Positions 17,058 to 26,718 of a stretch of 64,000 nt of DNA are shown one piece after another. The stretch lies in the NCBI GenBank assembly GCA_013001885.1, contig JABDLD010000054.1, positions 34,068 through 98,067 of the forward strand, given 5' to 3'. Source of the stretch: Lysobacterales bacterium. Lineage in GTDB: Bacteria; Pseudomonadota; Gammaproteobacteria; Xanthomonadales; SZUA-36. The notes under the pieces were generated by a model that was not told the origin of the DNA, searched no databases, and saw only the letters and a program-made list of their open reading frames with translations. The position numbers and the translations under genes were made by a program. The first letter of the stretch is position 1; every line of letters begins with the position of its first letter.

Positions 17058-17921
17058 ATGAGCGGCAATCCCATTCTCGATTCGGCCCTGATCCTGGGCG
17101 GCGTGGGGCTGTTTTTCGGCTTCGTCATCGCCCTGGTCAACCGGCGATTCAGAGTGTGGGAAGATCCGCGGATCGTCGGTGTCGAGGAACTGTTGCCCAA
17201 TACGAATTGCGGCGCCTGCTCGCAGCCAGGCTGCCGGGCTTTTGCCGAAGCGGTGGTGACGGGTAAACAGCAGCCGTCCGATTGCACGGTGATGAGCCCC
17301 GATGCTGTCGAGGACGTGGCCAATTACCTCGGTGTCGATGCCGGTGAAGCCAGCAAACGGGTAGCCCGCCTGCTGTGCGCAGGCGGCAAAAACGAGGCAC
17401 ATCGGAACGCCGATTACAGCGGTTTCGATTCCTGCAAGGCCGCTGCGGCCGTTGCCGGGGGCGGAAAAGGCTGTACCTGGGGATGCCTTGGCCTGCGTGA
17501 TTGCGAGGTGGTTTGCCTGCTCGACGCCATCTACATGAACGACGACGAACTACCGGTGGTGATTCCGGAAAAATGCACCGCCTGCAACGATTGCGTGGAG
17601 ACCTGCCCCAAAGACCTGTTCGTGCTCATGCCGATTGAGCAGAAGCTCATTGTCCAGTGCAGAAACCTGATTAACGGCGATGCCGCCGAGGAAATGTGCA
17701 GCGTCGCCTGCAACGCCTGTTCACGTTGCGTCGCCGATGCCGAGCCAGGGCTGATCGAGATGGTTGACAACCTGGCCGTCATCGATTACGGGAAAAACGC
17801 CCTGGCCGATCCCGGGGCCACCGCGCGGTGCCCCACCGACGCGATCGTGTGGATCGAAGGACAGCAGTTTGCCCAACAGATGACAAGGGGCTCCCAGGAG
17901 CCGGAGAAAAGAGCCGTATGA
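17058..17921 (+). CDS. rnfB: Rnf complex iron-sulfur subunit RnfB
   Basis: A 287-aa protein. A membrane anchor (about 8-27) is followed by the RnfB N-terminal cluster domain: NTNCGACSQPGC with a later Cys (51, 54, 59, 76; Cx2Cx4Cx16C). More Cys follow at 107-153, then a ferredoxin-type CTACNDCVETCP (173, 176, 179, 183) and a final Cys group (CSVACNACSRC) near 214-224. RnfB takes electrons from ferredoxin at the cytoplasmic face and passes them into the Rnf complex. It is longer than the roughly 190 residues of the enteric RsxB and nearer to the long RnfB of anaerobes. Its stop overlaps the next start (ATGA), so it is coupled to the large oxidoreductase. Confidence 0.9.
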   Translation: MSGNPILDSALILGGVGLFFGFVIALVNRRFRVWEDPRIVGVEELLPNTNCGACSQPGCRAFAEAVVTGKQQPSDCTVMSPDAVEDVANYLGVDAGEASKRVARLLCAGGKNEAHRNADYSGFDSCKAAAAVAGGGKGCTWGCLGLRDCEVVCLLDAIYMNDDELPVVIPEKCTACNDCVETCPKDLFVLMPIEQKLIVQCRNLINGDAAEEMCSVACNACSRCVADAEPGLIEMVDNLAVIDYGKNALADPGATARCPTDAIVWIEGQQFAQQMTRGSQEPEKRAV

Positions 17922-20900
17922 AGTCACAGGAACGCCAGGCCCGCTATCCCGGAATTATTAAAACGGGGGATGGAAATTCCGCCATCGTCGCGATGGAAAC
18001 GGCTGCCAGTGAAGCGGCCGGAGCTTACGCCATTACGCCCGCCACGCCGATGAGCGAGGGTTGGGCGGATGCGGCCACCGCCGGCGTGAAAAACGTCAAC
18101 GGGCGCAGCCTGCTGCATTTCGAGGCCGAGGGCGAGCACGCCGCGGCCGGGGTCACGGCCGGCATGAGCCTGGTCGGACTGCGTTCAGCCAACTTCGCCA
18201 GCGGCCAGGGCCTGGCCTATATGCACGAGTCCCTGTATGCGGCTGTCGGTAAACGGCTGACCTATGTGCTCAACGTGGCCTGTCGCGCCATGACCAAGCA
18301 GGCGCTCAACATTTACGCCGGCCATGACGACTATCACGCCATCGACGACACAGGCTGCTTCCAGTTGTTTGCTGCGGACGTGCAACAGGCGGCCGACCTC
18401 AACCTGATCGCGCACCGCATTGCCGAGCTGTCGCTGAACCCCGGCGTCTGCGCCCAGGACGGTTTCCTGACCAGCCACGTGGTCCAGTCGTATCGACAAC
18501 CGGAGCCTGAACTGATCCGCGAGTTCCTGGGAGACCCTGCCGACCGCATCGAGACGCCCACGGCGGCCCAGCGTACCGTGTTCGGCGATCAGCGGCGCCG
18601 CATTCCCGAACTGTATGACTTCGATTACCCGTCCAGCATGGGCGTGGTGCAGAACAGCGAATCCTACGCCCAGGGCGTGGCAGCGCAAAGGCCGTTCTAC
18701 TTCGATCACATCGCCGAGCTGTCCGACCGCGCTTTCGGGGAATTCGAACAGCTCACCGGCCGCCAATACGCTCGCGCCAGCGGTTACCGCCTGGAAGACG
18801 CGGATTACGTGCTCGTCGGCCAGGGTTCTGTGGTTCGCGACGCCGAAGCGGTCGCCGACTACCTGCGCGAAAAGCGGCGCCTGAAAACAGGCGTGCTGAA
18901 CCTGACCATGTTCCGGCCGTTTCCGTCCGACCTCGTTGCCACGCTGCTGGCCGGCCGTAAAGGAGTGGTCGTGCTGGAACGTACCGACCAGCCGCTGGCC
19001 GTCGAACTGCCGATGATTCGGGAAATTCGCGCGTCGCTGGCACAGGCCGCCGAGAATGGCCGCGCCCGGGCGGCAAAATCCAACGGCGGGCGCCTGCGCC
19101 GCAAACGCGCCGCCGCGGAACCTTCCCCACTGCCTTATCCGGCATTGCCGGCGATCGGCCCGGACCAGGTGCCCGACCTCTACTCGGGTTGCTATGGCCT
19201 GGGCGGCCGCGACCTGCAGCCCGCCGACCTCGTGGCGGCAGTGGAAAACATGCTCGACGGGAAAGCGGGCCGCCGGCAGTTTTACCTGGGCATCGATTTT
19301 ATCGACGAAGATACGCCGCTGCCGAAGGTGCAGATCCGGCAGGAAGGCGTGCTGGCCGACTATCCGCAACTGCGGGATCTCGCGCTGCAACCCGTCGACG
19401 GGTTCGACCTGGACTCTTCCGATTCCATTGAGCTTCGAATTCATTCTATCGGCGGCTGGGACGCCGGTCCGGCCGGCCACACGCTGGCGGCGGCTGCGGC
19501 CGAGCTGTTCGGAATGCACGTCAAGGCGTTTCCCACCCGGGTGCGCGAGCGTCGCGGGCAGCCGACCAGCTATTCTGCGGTGCTGTCGCGTCAGCCGCTG
19601 CGCCTGAACAGCGAGCTGAAACACGTTGACATCGTGGTCGCCCACGATTCCGGAGTGTTCCGGCATTCCGATCCGCTGGACGGCATGCGCGATGGCGGCA
19701 TCCTGGTGATCCAGAGCGACCGGTCCGCAGATGACCTGTGGAACAGCTTCCCGCAGACGGCGCAGTGGGCCATACGGGAGCGTAACATCCGCGTCTGCTG
19801 GGTGGACGGCGCCGGTATCGCCAGCGCCGATGCCAGGAGCCCGGCAGAACGATACCGCCTGCAGGGCCTGGCCTTCATGGGGGCGTTCTTCAACGCCGCT
19901 TCGACACGGGGCCGTCCTGGCCTGACGCGCGAGAGCCTGTTCGAAGGCCTTCGCGGACACCTGTCCGCAGAAACGGGATCCGATAGCGAGGCCATCGAGG
20001 ACGAAATCCATGCCTGCATGCGCGGCTTCGACGAGCTCCAGGCACTTGATTTCTCGGCACTCGAAGACCAGGGCCGAAGTACGAAAATACCGCTGATTCC
20101 GGCCTCCATGGCGGGTACCGAAGCGTCGAAAGGCCCCGGCAACCAGGGCGCTTTCTGGGACCAGGTCTGCGCTCAATACAAGACCGGCCACGATATTCTG
20201 GCAGACCCGTTTACCGCGATCAGCGCGATCCCGGCCGCCACATCGAGCATGCGCGACATGTCCAGCGTGCGCGCTACCGTGCCGCGGTTCGTGGCGGACA
20301 AATGCACCGGCTGCAGCAAGTGCTGGGTCCAGTGCCCGGATTCCGCGATTCCGGGCGTGGTCAGCACGGTTGAGGAAGTTCTGGACGCTACCCTGCGCAG
20401 TCTGGCGACCCCGCAAAAACCGCTGTCCCAGGTTACCCAGCTGCTTCGTCACCTGGCCAGGGAGTCGCACAAAATTCTTGCCAAGAGCGAATTCGAATCC
20501 TTTGGCCCGGTGCTGTCGGGAGCCTATGAAAAGGTTGCCGGAAAGATGAACTGGGATGAGGATCGGCGGGCACAGAACGACGCCGAATTCCAGCAGGTTC
20601 TGGAGGCGCTGGAACCGTTTCCGCTGGCCAAAACCGCCCCGTTCTTCGACGTGCCCGAAAGCCAGGAAAAGGGCAGCGGCGGACTGCTGTCGATCACCAT
20701 CAACCCGGAAACCTGCAAGGGTTGCGATGTGTGCGTCGCGGTCTGCGACGACGGCGCCCTGGTCAATGTGGCGCAGACTGACGAAGAGCAGGAACGCCTG
20801 GAACAGAACTGGCAATTGTGGAAACAACTGCCGGATACGGACGACCGTTATATCCGCATTTCCAGCCTGGAAGAGAGCATCGGCATGATGCCGTCACTGC

Positions 20901-22984
20901 TGCTCAAGAAGGGTAATTACCTTTCGATGCTGGGCGGCGATAACGCCTGTATGGGATGTGGCGAGAAGACTGCCATCCACCTGGTTCTCTCGGCCGTCAA
21001 CGCGCTGATGACCCCACGGGTGGAAGAACACCTGGCCAGCATCAGCGGGCTGATCGAAGCGCTGGACGAAAAAGCGCGCACGATGCTGATCTCCGAAGCC
21101 GACCTGGCCGAAGTTTCGGCCGACGCGGAGGGTCTGGAAGTGACCCTGGAGCGGGACAAAAAAGAAACCGTTGCCCGAATCCACCGGGCCATCGAGGCGC
21201 TGAAAGACCTGAAGTGGCGCTACGAGAAGGGCCCCGGGGGCCGCGGTCGTGCCCGCATGGGGTTTGCCAACTCGACCGGTTGCACCTCGATATGGGGCGC
21301 CACGTTCCCCTTCAATCCGTACCCGTTCCCCTGGGCCAGCCACCTGTTCCAGGACGCTCCTTCGCTGGCCGTCGGCCTGTTCGAAGGGCATATGCGCAAG
21401 ATGGCGGATGGGTTCATCGCGGTGCGCCGGGCGCAGAAACTGCTGGAGGGACGCTACGATCCAGATGCTGATGAGGCTGTTTTCAGCGACTTCGACTGGC
21501 AGCAGTTCAGCGACGAAGAATTCGCACTGTGCCCGCCGCTGTTCGCAGTGGGCGGCGACGGCGCGATGATGGACATCGGTTTTCAGAACCTGTCACGCCT
21601 GATGGCCTCCGGCAAGCCGATTCGCGTGGTCATGGTCGATACGCAGGCCAACTCGGCCGGCGGCGGCCAGTCCTGCACCGCCGGGTTCAAAGGACAGGCG
21701 CCCGAGGCCGTCGATTCCGGGCCTGATTACCGGAACAAGGAGGAGTGGCGCAAGGAATTGGCCCTGATCGCCATGGCGCATCGCGACGTGTTCGTCATGC
21801 AATCCTCGCAGGCCGCCCCGTCACACCTGTTCGGCAACCTGTTGAAGGGGCTGCAGGAGCGGCGGCCGGCATTGTTCATCCTGAACGCGCCGTGCCCCCG
21901 GGAGTGGGGCATTGCCCAGGACAGTGCGCCGGAAGCCGCCCGGCTGGCGCTGGAAAGCCGCGCCGTGCCCAACCTCGTGTTCGATCCCGATCAGGGTACG
22001 ACGTTTTCCGAGTGCCTGAACCTGGAAGGCAACCCGTCGCCTGAAGAAAAGTGGCCGTTGCACGAGTTGACCTATCTGGACGAAGAAGGCGAGGAGCAGC
22101 GGATGACACTGCCGCTGACGATCGCCGACTGGGCGCTGGGCGAGAAACGGTTCCGTGATCACTATGGCACCCTGTCCGGAGATGCCGACGGAGTTCCGTT
22201 CCATGACTACCTGGAGTTGGAGGCGGACGAACGCGAAGACAGTGAACCGTTTATTTACACGGTCGATGACGAACGGCGCCTGCAGAAAGTTCGGGTGTCC
22301 GAATCGATTGTCGTACTGGCCGAGGAGCGCCAGCGCTTCTGGTCGCAGCTCCGTGAGCTGGCCGGCATAGAGGTATCCGGCCACCTGCGGGACGAAGTCG
22401 GCGCCAACATCATGCGCAAGGCGCAGCAGGACATGGCGTCGCTGAAGGCCGAGTACGAGGCGAAATTTGCGAACCTGACAACCCAGTATCCGCAGTTGAT
22501 CGCCCGCCGCATGGCCGAGGGGCTGCTGCGTGCCGGCGGCAGCAAGACCGTTGCGGAACTGCTGGAGGAGGCTGAGCACTGGAAGGGTCCGGCGTTCCAG
22601 CCCCCTGAAGGGTTGGACTTTGGTGCGGCCCCCGCCACGGACGCGGCGCCCCCCGAAGCAGAGCCCGAAAGCGGAGAGGCTGAAGCGGCGGCCGAAGCCC
22701 CGGCGGCGGCCGAAGAGGAAGAAGACGAGGACCTGGTTCGCGAGCCCTGGATCGAAACCATCCGCTGTACGGCCTGTGACGACTGCATCAACCTGAATCC
22801 CAAGATGTTCGCCTACAATGAGGACGGCCTGGCCTACATAGCCGACGCCCATGCCGGCACGTTCAAGGAACTGGTCACCGCGGCCGAGAAGTGCGCGCCG
22901 GCGGTGATCCACCCCGGTGATCCGCTCAATCCCGACGAGAAAGGTCTGGACAAGCTGATCCCGCGCGCGGAGAAATTCAACTGA
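17918..22984 (+). CDS. Giant single-chain NifJ-like 2-oxoacid:ferredoxin oxidoreductase
   Basis: A 1,688-aa chain holding every domain of a pyruvate:ferredoxin oxidoreductase. The alpha domain is at about 15-240 (AYAITPATP), domain II at 290-400 and the gamma-like domain at 500-690. Two CxxCxxCxxxC ferredoxin clusters follow (Cys796/799/802/806 and 933/936/939/943). The TPP beta domain is at about 1000-1330 (ACMGCGEKT, GGDGAMMDIG 1212-1221, Cys1011, 1014, 1122, 1253). Beyond this come a helical stretch (1450-1560), an Ala/Glu-rich linker (1570-1605) and a C-terminal single-cluster ferredoxin-like domain (IRCTACDDCINLNPKMF, Cys1617, 1620, 1623 and 1659). Ordinary NifJ is about 1,170-1,200 aa. 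ATG 17918 overlaps the rnfB stop; longer frames upstream lie inside rnfB. Substrate not determined; pyruvate is a guess. Confidence 0.88.
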   Translation: MKSQERQARYPGIIKTGDGNSAIVAMETAASEAAGAYAITPATPMSEGWADAATAGVKNVNGRSLLHFEAEGEHAAAGVTAGMSLVGLRSANFASGQGLAYMHESLYAAVGKRLTYVLNVACRAMTKQALNIYAGHDDYHAIDDTGCFQLFAADVQQAADLNLIAHRIAELSLNPGVCAQDGFLTSHVVQSYRQPEPELIREFLGDPADRIETPTAAQRTVFGDQRRRIPELYDFDYPSSMGVVQNSESYAQGVAAQRPFYFDHIAELSDRAFGEFEQLTGRQYARASGYRLEDADYVLVGQGSVVRDAEAVADYLREKRRLKTGVLNLTMFRPFPSDLVATLLAGRKGVVVLERTDQPLAVELPMIREIRASLAQAAENGRARAAKSNGGRLRRKRAAAEPSPLPYPALPAIGPDQVPDLYSGCYGLGGRDLQPADLVAAVENMLDGKAGRRQFYLGIDFIDEDTPLPKVQIRQEGVLADYPQLRDLALQPVDGFDLDSSDSIELRIHSIGGWDAGPAGHTLAAAAAELFGMHVKAFPTRVRERRGQPTSYSAVLSRQPLRLNSELKHVDIVVAHDSGVFRHSDPLDGMRDGGILVIQSDRSADDLWNSFPQTAQWAIRERNIRVCWVDGAGIASADARSPAERYRLQGLAFMGAFFNAASTRGRPGLTRESLFEGLRGHLSAETGSDSEAIEDEIHACMRGFDELQALDFSALEDQGRSTKIPLIPASMAGTEASKGPGNQGAFWDQVCAQYKTGHDILADPFTAISAIPAATSSMRDMSSVRATVPRFVADKCTGCSKCWVQCPDSAIPGVVSTVEEVLDATLRSLATPQKPLSQVTQLLRHLARESHKILAKSEFESFGPVLSGAYEKVAGKMNWDEDRRAQNDAEFQQVLEALEPFPLAKTAPFFDVPESQEKGSGGLLSITINPETCKGCDVCVAVCDDGALVNVAQTDEEQERLEQNWQLWKQLPDTDDRYIRISSLEESIGMMPSLLLKKGNYLSMLGGDNACMGCGEKTAIHLVLSAVNALMTPRVEEHLASISGLIEALDEKARTMLISEADLAEVSADAEGLEVTLERDKKETVARIHRAIEALKDLKWRYEKGPGGRGRARMGFANSTGCTSIWGATFPFNPYPFPWASHLFQDAPSLAVGLFEGHMRKMADGFIAVRRAQKLLEGRYDPDADEAVFSDFDWQQFSDEEFALCPPLFAVGGDGAMMDIGFQNLSRLMASGKPIRVVMVDTQANSAGGGQSCTAGFKGQAPEAVDSGPDYRNKEEWRKELALIAMAHRDVFVMQSSQAAPSHLFGNLLKGLQERRPALFILNAPCPREWGIAQDSAPEAARLALESRAVPNLVFDPDQGTTFSECLNLEGNPSPEEKWPLHELTYLDEEGEEQRMTLPLTIADWALGEKRFRDHYGTLSGDADGVPFHDYLELEADEREDSEPFIYTVDDERRLQKVRVSESIVVLAEERQRFWSQLRELAGIEVSGHLRDEVGANIMRKAQQDMASLKAEYEAKFANLTTQYPQLIARRMAEGLLRAGGSKTVAELLEEAEHWKGPAFQPPEGLDFGAAPATDAAPPEAEPESGEAEAAAEAPAAAEEEEDEDLVREPWIETIRCTACDDCINLNPKMFAYNEDGLAYIADAHAGTFKELVTAAEKCAPAVIHPGDPLNPDEKGLDKLIPRAEKFN

Positions 22985-24324
22985 TGGCTGCGCGGCTAAA
23001 AATCCCGGGACTGCCCAGCTTCCGGAACGGGGTGCATCCACCGGAGAACAAGGACCTGACGTCCGGCATTCCGTCGCGGCGACTGCCGTTTCCGGACGAG
23101 GTCATCCTTCCTCTGTCGCAGCACATCGGCCGGCCTGCGGAGGCGCTGGTTAAGCCCGGCGACCGGGTAGAGCGCGGCGATGTGATCGCGAAAGCCTCCG
23201 GTTACGTCTCCTCGTTCGTGCACGCCACCGCCTCCGGCACCGTGAAGTCGATTGAGCACTGGCCGCATCCGGCCGGCGCCATGCAGCCCTCGGTCCGCAT
23301 CGACGTGGATCCACACTCCACGCAGCTCCAGCGCCCGCGCCTGGTGCCGCACTGGGACGAAGTGCCTGCAGAACAGCTTTCCGAGGAAATCAGCAAGGCG
23401 GGCATTGTCGGCCTGGGCGGGGCGGCCTTCCCCATGCACGTCAAGCTGAGGCCGCCGGAGGACCAGCCGGTCGACGTGCTGATGGTTAACGGCAGCGAAT
23501 GCGAGCCGTACCTCACTTCCGACCACCGCACCATGCTGGAGCGGCCCGAGCATGTGCACCAGGGCATCCGTATCGTGTTGCGTGCATTGGGCATCAGCCG
23601 CGCGGTCATCGGCATCGAGGTCAACAAGCCGGATGCCATCGAGATCATGCGCGAGACCGCGCCGACCGACCTCGACGTGCGCGTGCAGCCGCTGACGGTG
23701 AAGTACCCGCAGGGCGCGGAAAAGATGTTGATCAAGGCGGTCACCGGGCGTGAAGTACCCTCGGGTAAACTGCCTGCTTCCGTCGGCGCGCTGGTACAGA
23801 ACGTGGCGACCACGGCCAGCGTGGCGCAGGTGTTCGAAACGGGCCAGCCGCTGATCGAACGGATTATAACGGTGTCGGGACGCGGCATCCGCCAACCGGG
23901 AAACTGGGTCATCCCGTTCGGCACGAAGCTGAGCGATGTCATCGCGGCCTGCGGTGGATTTACCGAGGACGCATCTGAGATCGTGTTCGGCGGCCCCATG
24001 ATGGGACAGAGCCAGGCCAGTCTTGACGTGCCGGTGCTCAAGGCCACCGGCGGTATCCTGGTGCTGTCAAAAAGCGAGTGCAAGCGCCAGGACATTTTGC
24101 CCTGCATTCGTTGCGGCAAGTGTATCGACGCCTGCCCGGTGTTCCTGAATCCCCAGTTGATGGGCGCACTGGCGAGAGTCGACCGCTTCGAGGAAATGAC
24201 CGAAAACAACCTGGGTGACTGCATGTTGTGCGGTTGCTGCTCCTTTGTCTGCCCGTCGAATATTCCGCTGTCACAGCTGTTCGCGATGTCAAAGATCCAA
24301 CTCAGCAGGTTAAAGGCGGCATGA
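22984..24324 (+). CDS. rnfC: Rnf complex subunit RnfC
   Basis: A 446-aa peripheral subunit. The N-terminal barrel-like part precedes the NADH/FMN-binding block GIVGLGGAAFPMHVK (141-154), like the NuoF fold. The SLBB-like middle follows, then two [4Fe-4S] motifs, CIRCGKCIDACP and CMLCGCCSFVCP, near 370-425. RnfC exchanges electrons with NAD(H). The length matches compact RnfC proteins without the long repeat tail of enteric RsxC. Start and stop overlap with the preceding gene (TGATG), and its stop overlaps rnfD by four bases. Confidence 0.95.
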   Translation: MAARLKIPGLPSFRNGVHPPENKDLTSGIPSRRLPFPDEVILPLSQHIGRPAEALVKPGDRVERGDVIAKASGYVSSFVHATASGTVKSIEHWPHPAGAMQPSVRIDVDPHSTQLQRPRLVPHWDEVPAEQLSEEISKAGIVGLGGAAFPMHVKLRPPEDQPVDVLMVNGSECEPYLTSDHRTMLERPEHVHQGIRIVLRALGISRAVIGIEVNKPDAIEIMRETAPTDLDVRVQPLTVKYPQGAEKMLIKAVTGREVPSGKLPASVGALVQNVATTASVAQVFETGQPLIERIITVSGRGIRQPGNWVIPFGTKLSDVIAACGGFTEDASEIVFGGPMMGQSQASLDVPVLKATGGILVLSKSECKRQDILPCIRCGKCIDACPVFLNPQLMGALARVDRFEEMTENNLGDCMLCGCCSFVCPSNIPLSQLFAMSKIQLSRLKAA

Positions 24325-25364
24325 GTTTCAAAGAAGAAAAACACGGCGTCGTCAAGATCACCGCCGCACCGCACGTGCGTTCCGCGGAATCCACCACCCG
24401 GATCATGTGGTCGGTGGTGCTGAGCCTGCTGCCGGTGACGGCTGCTTCGATCTGGTTCTTCGGGCCCAGCGCCGTGCTGGTGATAGGGGCCAGTGTGGCT
24501 GGTTGCCTGCTGACTGAACGCCTGTTCGGCGGCCAGCGCAATTCGATTTCCGACGGCTCCGCGATGATCACCGGCCTGCTGCTCGGCTTGTGTCTGCCGG
24601 CCGGCTTCCCGTTATGGATGGCCTTTATTGGCGGCGTTTTCGGCATCGGTTTCGGCAAGATCATATTTGGCGGCCTGGGGCAGAACATCTTCAATCCGGC
24701 CTTGCTGGGCCGGGCCTTTCTGCAGGCGGCTTTTCCGGTCGCGATCACCACTTGGCCGGGCCCTGCGCCAGACTGGTGGGTGCTGCGCGGTGACAATTTC
24801 GCACTGCCGTTCATGAGCCCCGGAGCCGCGGATGCCGTCACCGGCGCGACGCCCCTGGGTAACCTGAAATTCGGAGACGACCCGGTGGCCACGCCGCTGC
24901 TCGATTTGCTGCTGGGTACCACCAGCGGTTCGCTGGGAGAAACATCGGCCCTGCTGATTCTGCTGGGCGGCATCTACCTGGCCATCCGGGGCCACCTGAA
25001 CTGGCATATCCCGGTCAGCATCCTGGTTTCCGTTTTCGCCTTTTCCGGCGTGTTTTACTGGCTCGGCCTGTCGCCATTCTCGCCGTTATTCATGTTGTTC
25101 TCCGGCGGACTGATGCTGGGCGCGTGGTACATGGCCACCGACATGGTGACTTCGCCCGTGACCCACACCGGCTGTTGGGTGTTCGGCGTCAGTATCGGCC
25201 TGCTGGTGGTCATTATCCGTATCTGGGGCGGCCTGCCGGAAGGCGTGATGTACGCCATCCTGCTGATGAACGCGCTGGTGCCGTTCATCAACCGGGCTAC
25301 CCAGCCGCGCAAGTTCGGCAGCCCCCGGGGTAAACCCGAACCGGCCGCGGAGAAGGAGTCATGA
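24321..25364 (+). CDS. rnfD: Rnf complex subunit RnfD
   Basis: A 347-aa polytopic membrane protein with eight or more hydrophobic helices. The covalent flavin motif TGAT (DAVTGATPLG) places FMN on Thr177. RnfD carries electrons and is part of the ion path in the cytoplasmic membrane. ATG 24321 overlaps the rnfC stop (ATGA); a longer frame from 24228 lies inside rnfC and is rejected. Co-translated with rnfG through another ATGA. Confidence 0.95.
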   Translation: MSFKEEKHGVVKITAAPHVRSAESTTRIMWSVVLSLLPVTAASIWFFGPSAVLVIGASVAGCLLTERLFGGQRNSISDGSAMITGLLLGLCLPAGFPLWMAFIGGVFGIGFGKIIFGGLGQNIFNPALLGRAFLQAAFPVAITTWPGPAPDWWVLRGDNFALPFMSPGAADAVTGATPLGNLKFGDDPVATPLLDLLLGTTSGSLGETSALLILLGGIYLAIRGHLNWHIPVSILVSVFAFSGVFYWLGLSPFSPLFMLFSGGLMLGAWYMATDMVTSPVTHTGCWVFGVSIGLLVVIIRIWGGLPEGVMYAILLMNALVPFINRATQPRKFGSPRGKPEPAAEKES

Positions 25365-26092
25365 ACGAGCGGCCGGACACAGACCCGATCGAGGTGAAAG
25401 TGGTCGACCCGTCGCAGCCCGATACCGCGCCGGAAACCCCGGCCGAAGAGCAGGTTTCGACGCTGCGGCTGGTGGCCACACTGGCGGTGGCGGGCGCGGT
25501 GGCCGGCCTGTTGATCGTGCTGGTTAATCTGCACACTAAGCCGATCATCGATGAATACCGGGCCGAGCAGCTCAGGCTGGCCGTGTACGAGGTGTTGCCG
25601 GGCGTGGCGCGTTACCGCACGCTGTACCGGGTCGACGACGCCCTGGTAGCCCAGGTGCCGGAAGGAGCCAAGGCCAGCGATTTTCGCCAGGCCTATGTCG
25701 GTTATGACGAAACGGGGGAAATGATCGGCGTGGCCACGTCACGCGGCGAGTCGGGTTTCCAGGACATCGTGCTGGTGATTTTCGGTTTCGAACCCGAGTC
25801 GGGCATCCTGCTTGGCATGAAAGTGCTGGAAAGCAAGGAAACCCCCGGACTGGGCGACAAGATCTTCAAGGACCAGGTCTTCGTCGACCAGTTTTTCGCG
25901 CGGCCGCAGACACCACTGGCCGCCATCAAGAAAGGCAGCGGGAAGGGGCTGCCCGGCGAAATCGACGCCATCACCGGCGCGACCATTTCGTCCAAGGTGG
26001 TGGTCAGCATCATCAACAACGGCATAGCGGACTGGCAGGGGGTGCTGCAGCAGGCCGATCTGGAGCAAATCGTACCGGAGGAGGCGCCATGA
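25361..26092 (+). CDS. rnfG: Rnf complex subunit RnfG
   Basis: A 243-aa protein with a charged N-terminal extension of about 33 residues, one membrane helix (about 36-55) and an extracytoplasmic FMN-binding domain. The flavinylation motif TGAT (DAITGATISS) puts FMN on Thr208. ETPGLGDKI is the second conserved family block. The longer N-terminal tail, rich in Pro and Asp, differs from the short one of most RnfG. Four-base overlaps on both sides keep it in the operon. Confidence 0.95.
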   Translation: MNERPDTDPIEVKVVDPSQPDTAPETPAEEQVSTLRLVATLAVAGAVAGLLIVLVNLHTKPIIDEYRAEQLRLAVYEVLPGVARYRTLYRVDDALVAQVPEGAKASDFRQAYVGYDETGEMIGVATSRGESGFQDIVLVIFGFEPESGILLGMKVLESKETPGLGDKIFKDQVFVDQFFARPQTPLAAIKKGSGKGLPGEIDAITGATISSKVVVSIINNGIADWQGVLQQADLEQIVPEEAP

Positions 26093-26718
26093 GAGCCACC
26101 ACGCCATCGCAGGATTTCATCCGTGGAATCTGGAAAGAAAACCCGGTGCTGATTCAGATGCTGGGCCTGTGCCCGGCGCTGGCCGTGACCAACACGGTGA
26201 AGAACGCGCTGGCCATGAGCGCAGCCACCTTTTTCGTGCTGACCTGCTCCAGCGTGCTGATCTCCAGCGTCAAAAACTTCATTCCCAAAGAGGTGCGGAT
26301 CTCCTCCTACATCCTGGTCATCGCCACCTTCGTGACGCTGGCCGACATGATGCTGCAGGCCTACGCGCCGGTGCAGCATAAGGAGCTGGGCGCCTTCATC
26401 GCATTGATCGTGGTGAACTGCATGATCCTGGGGCGCCAGGAAGCGTTTTCCTCGCGCAACACGGTCTACCGCTCCTTGCTTGACGCAGTGGGTACTGGCA
26501 TAGGTTTCACCATTGCGCTGATCATGATGGGCGGTTTTCGCGAAATCCTGGGCATAGGCACCTTTTTCGACATTTCCCTGTTCGGACCGAACTTCGAACC
26601 CTGGGTGGTCATGGTGCTGCCGGCCGGCGGGTTCCTGATGCTGGGCTTCATCATCCTGGGCATGGGCGTGTACGAGCAGCGCAAGCAGGCCAGGGAAGCA
26701 CACGGGGAGGCAGCATGA
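26089..26718 (+). CDS. rnfE: Rnf complex subunit RnfE
   Basis: A 209-aa membrane protein with about six helices. The two conserved half-helix Cys motifs are present: LGLCPA (Cys28) and VNCMILG (Cys111). With the matching Cys of RnfA these should bind the membrane-buried [2Fe-2S] cluster described in Rnf structures. Four-base overlaps to rnfG and rnfA. Confidence 0.95.
   Translation: MRATTPSQDFIRGIWKENPVLIQMLGLCPALAVTNTVKNALAMSAATFFVLTCSSVLISSVKNFIPKEVRISSYILVIATFVTLADMMLQAYAPVQHKELGAFIALIVVNCMILGRQEAFSSRNTVYRSLLDAVGTGIGFTIALIMMGGFREILGIGTFFDISLFGPNFEPWVVMVLPAGGFLMLGFIILGMGVYEQRKQAREAHGEAA

Noticed and set aside
18185..20827. An 880-codon open frame on the minus strand
   Set aside because: It is antisense to the giant NifJ-like gene, has no ribosome site and no family motif, and arises from high third-position GC in the real gene.
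20894..24374. Several long minus-strand frames (for example 21821-23041, 22996-23895 and 23202-24374)
   Set aside because: All mirror the codon pattern of the NifJ-like, rnfC and rnfD genes; their translations are compositionally biased.
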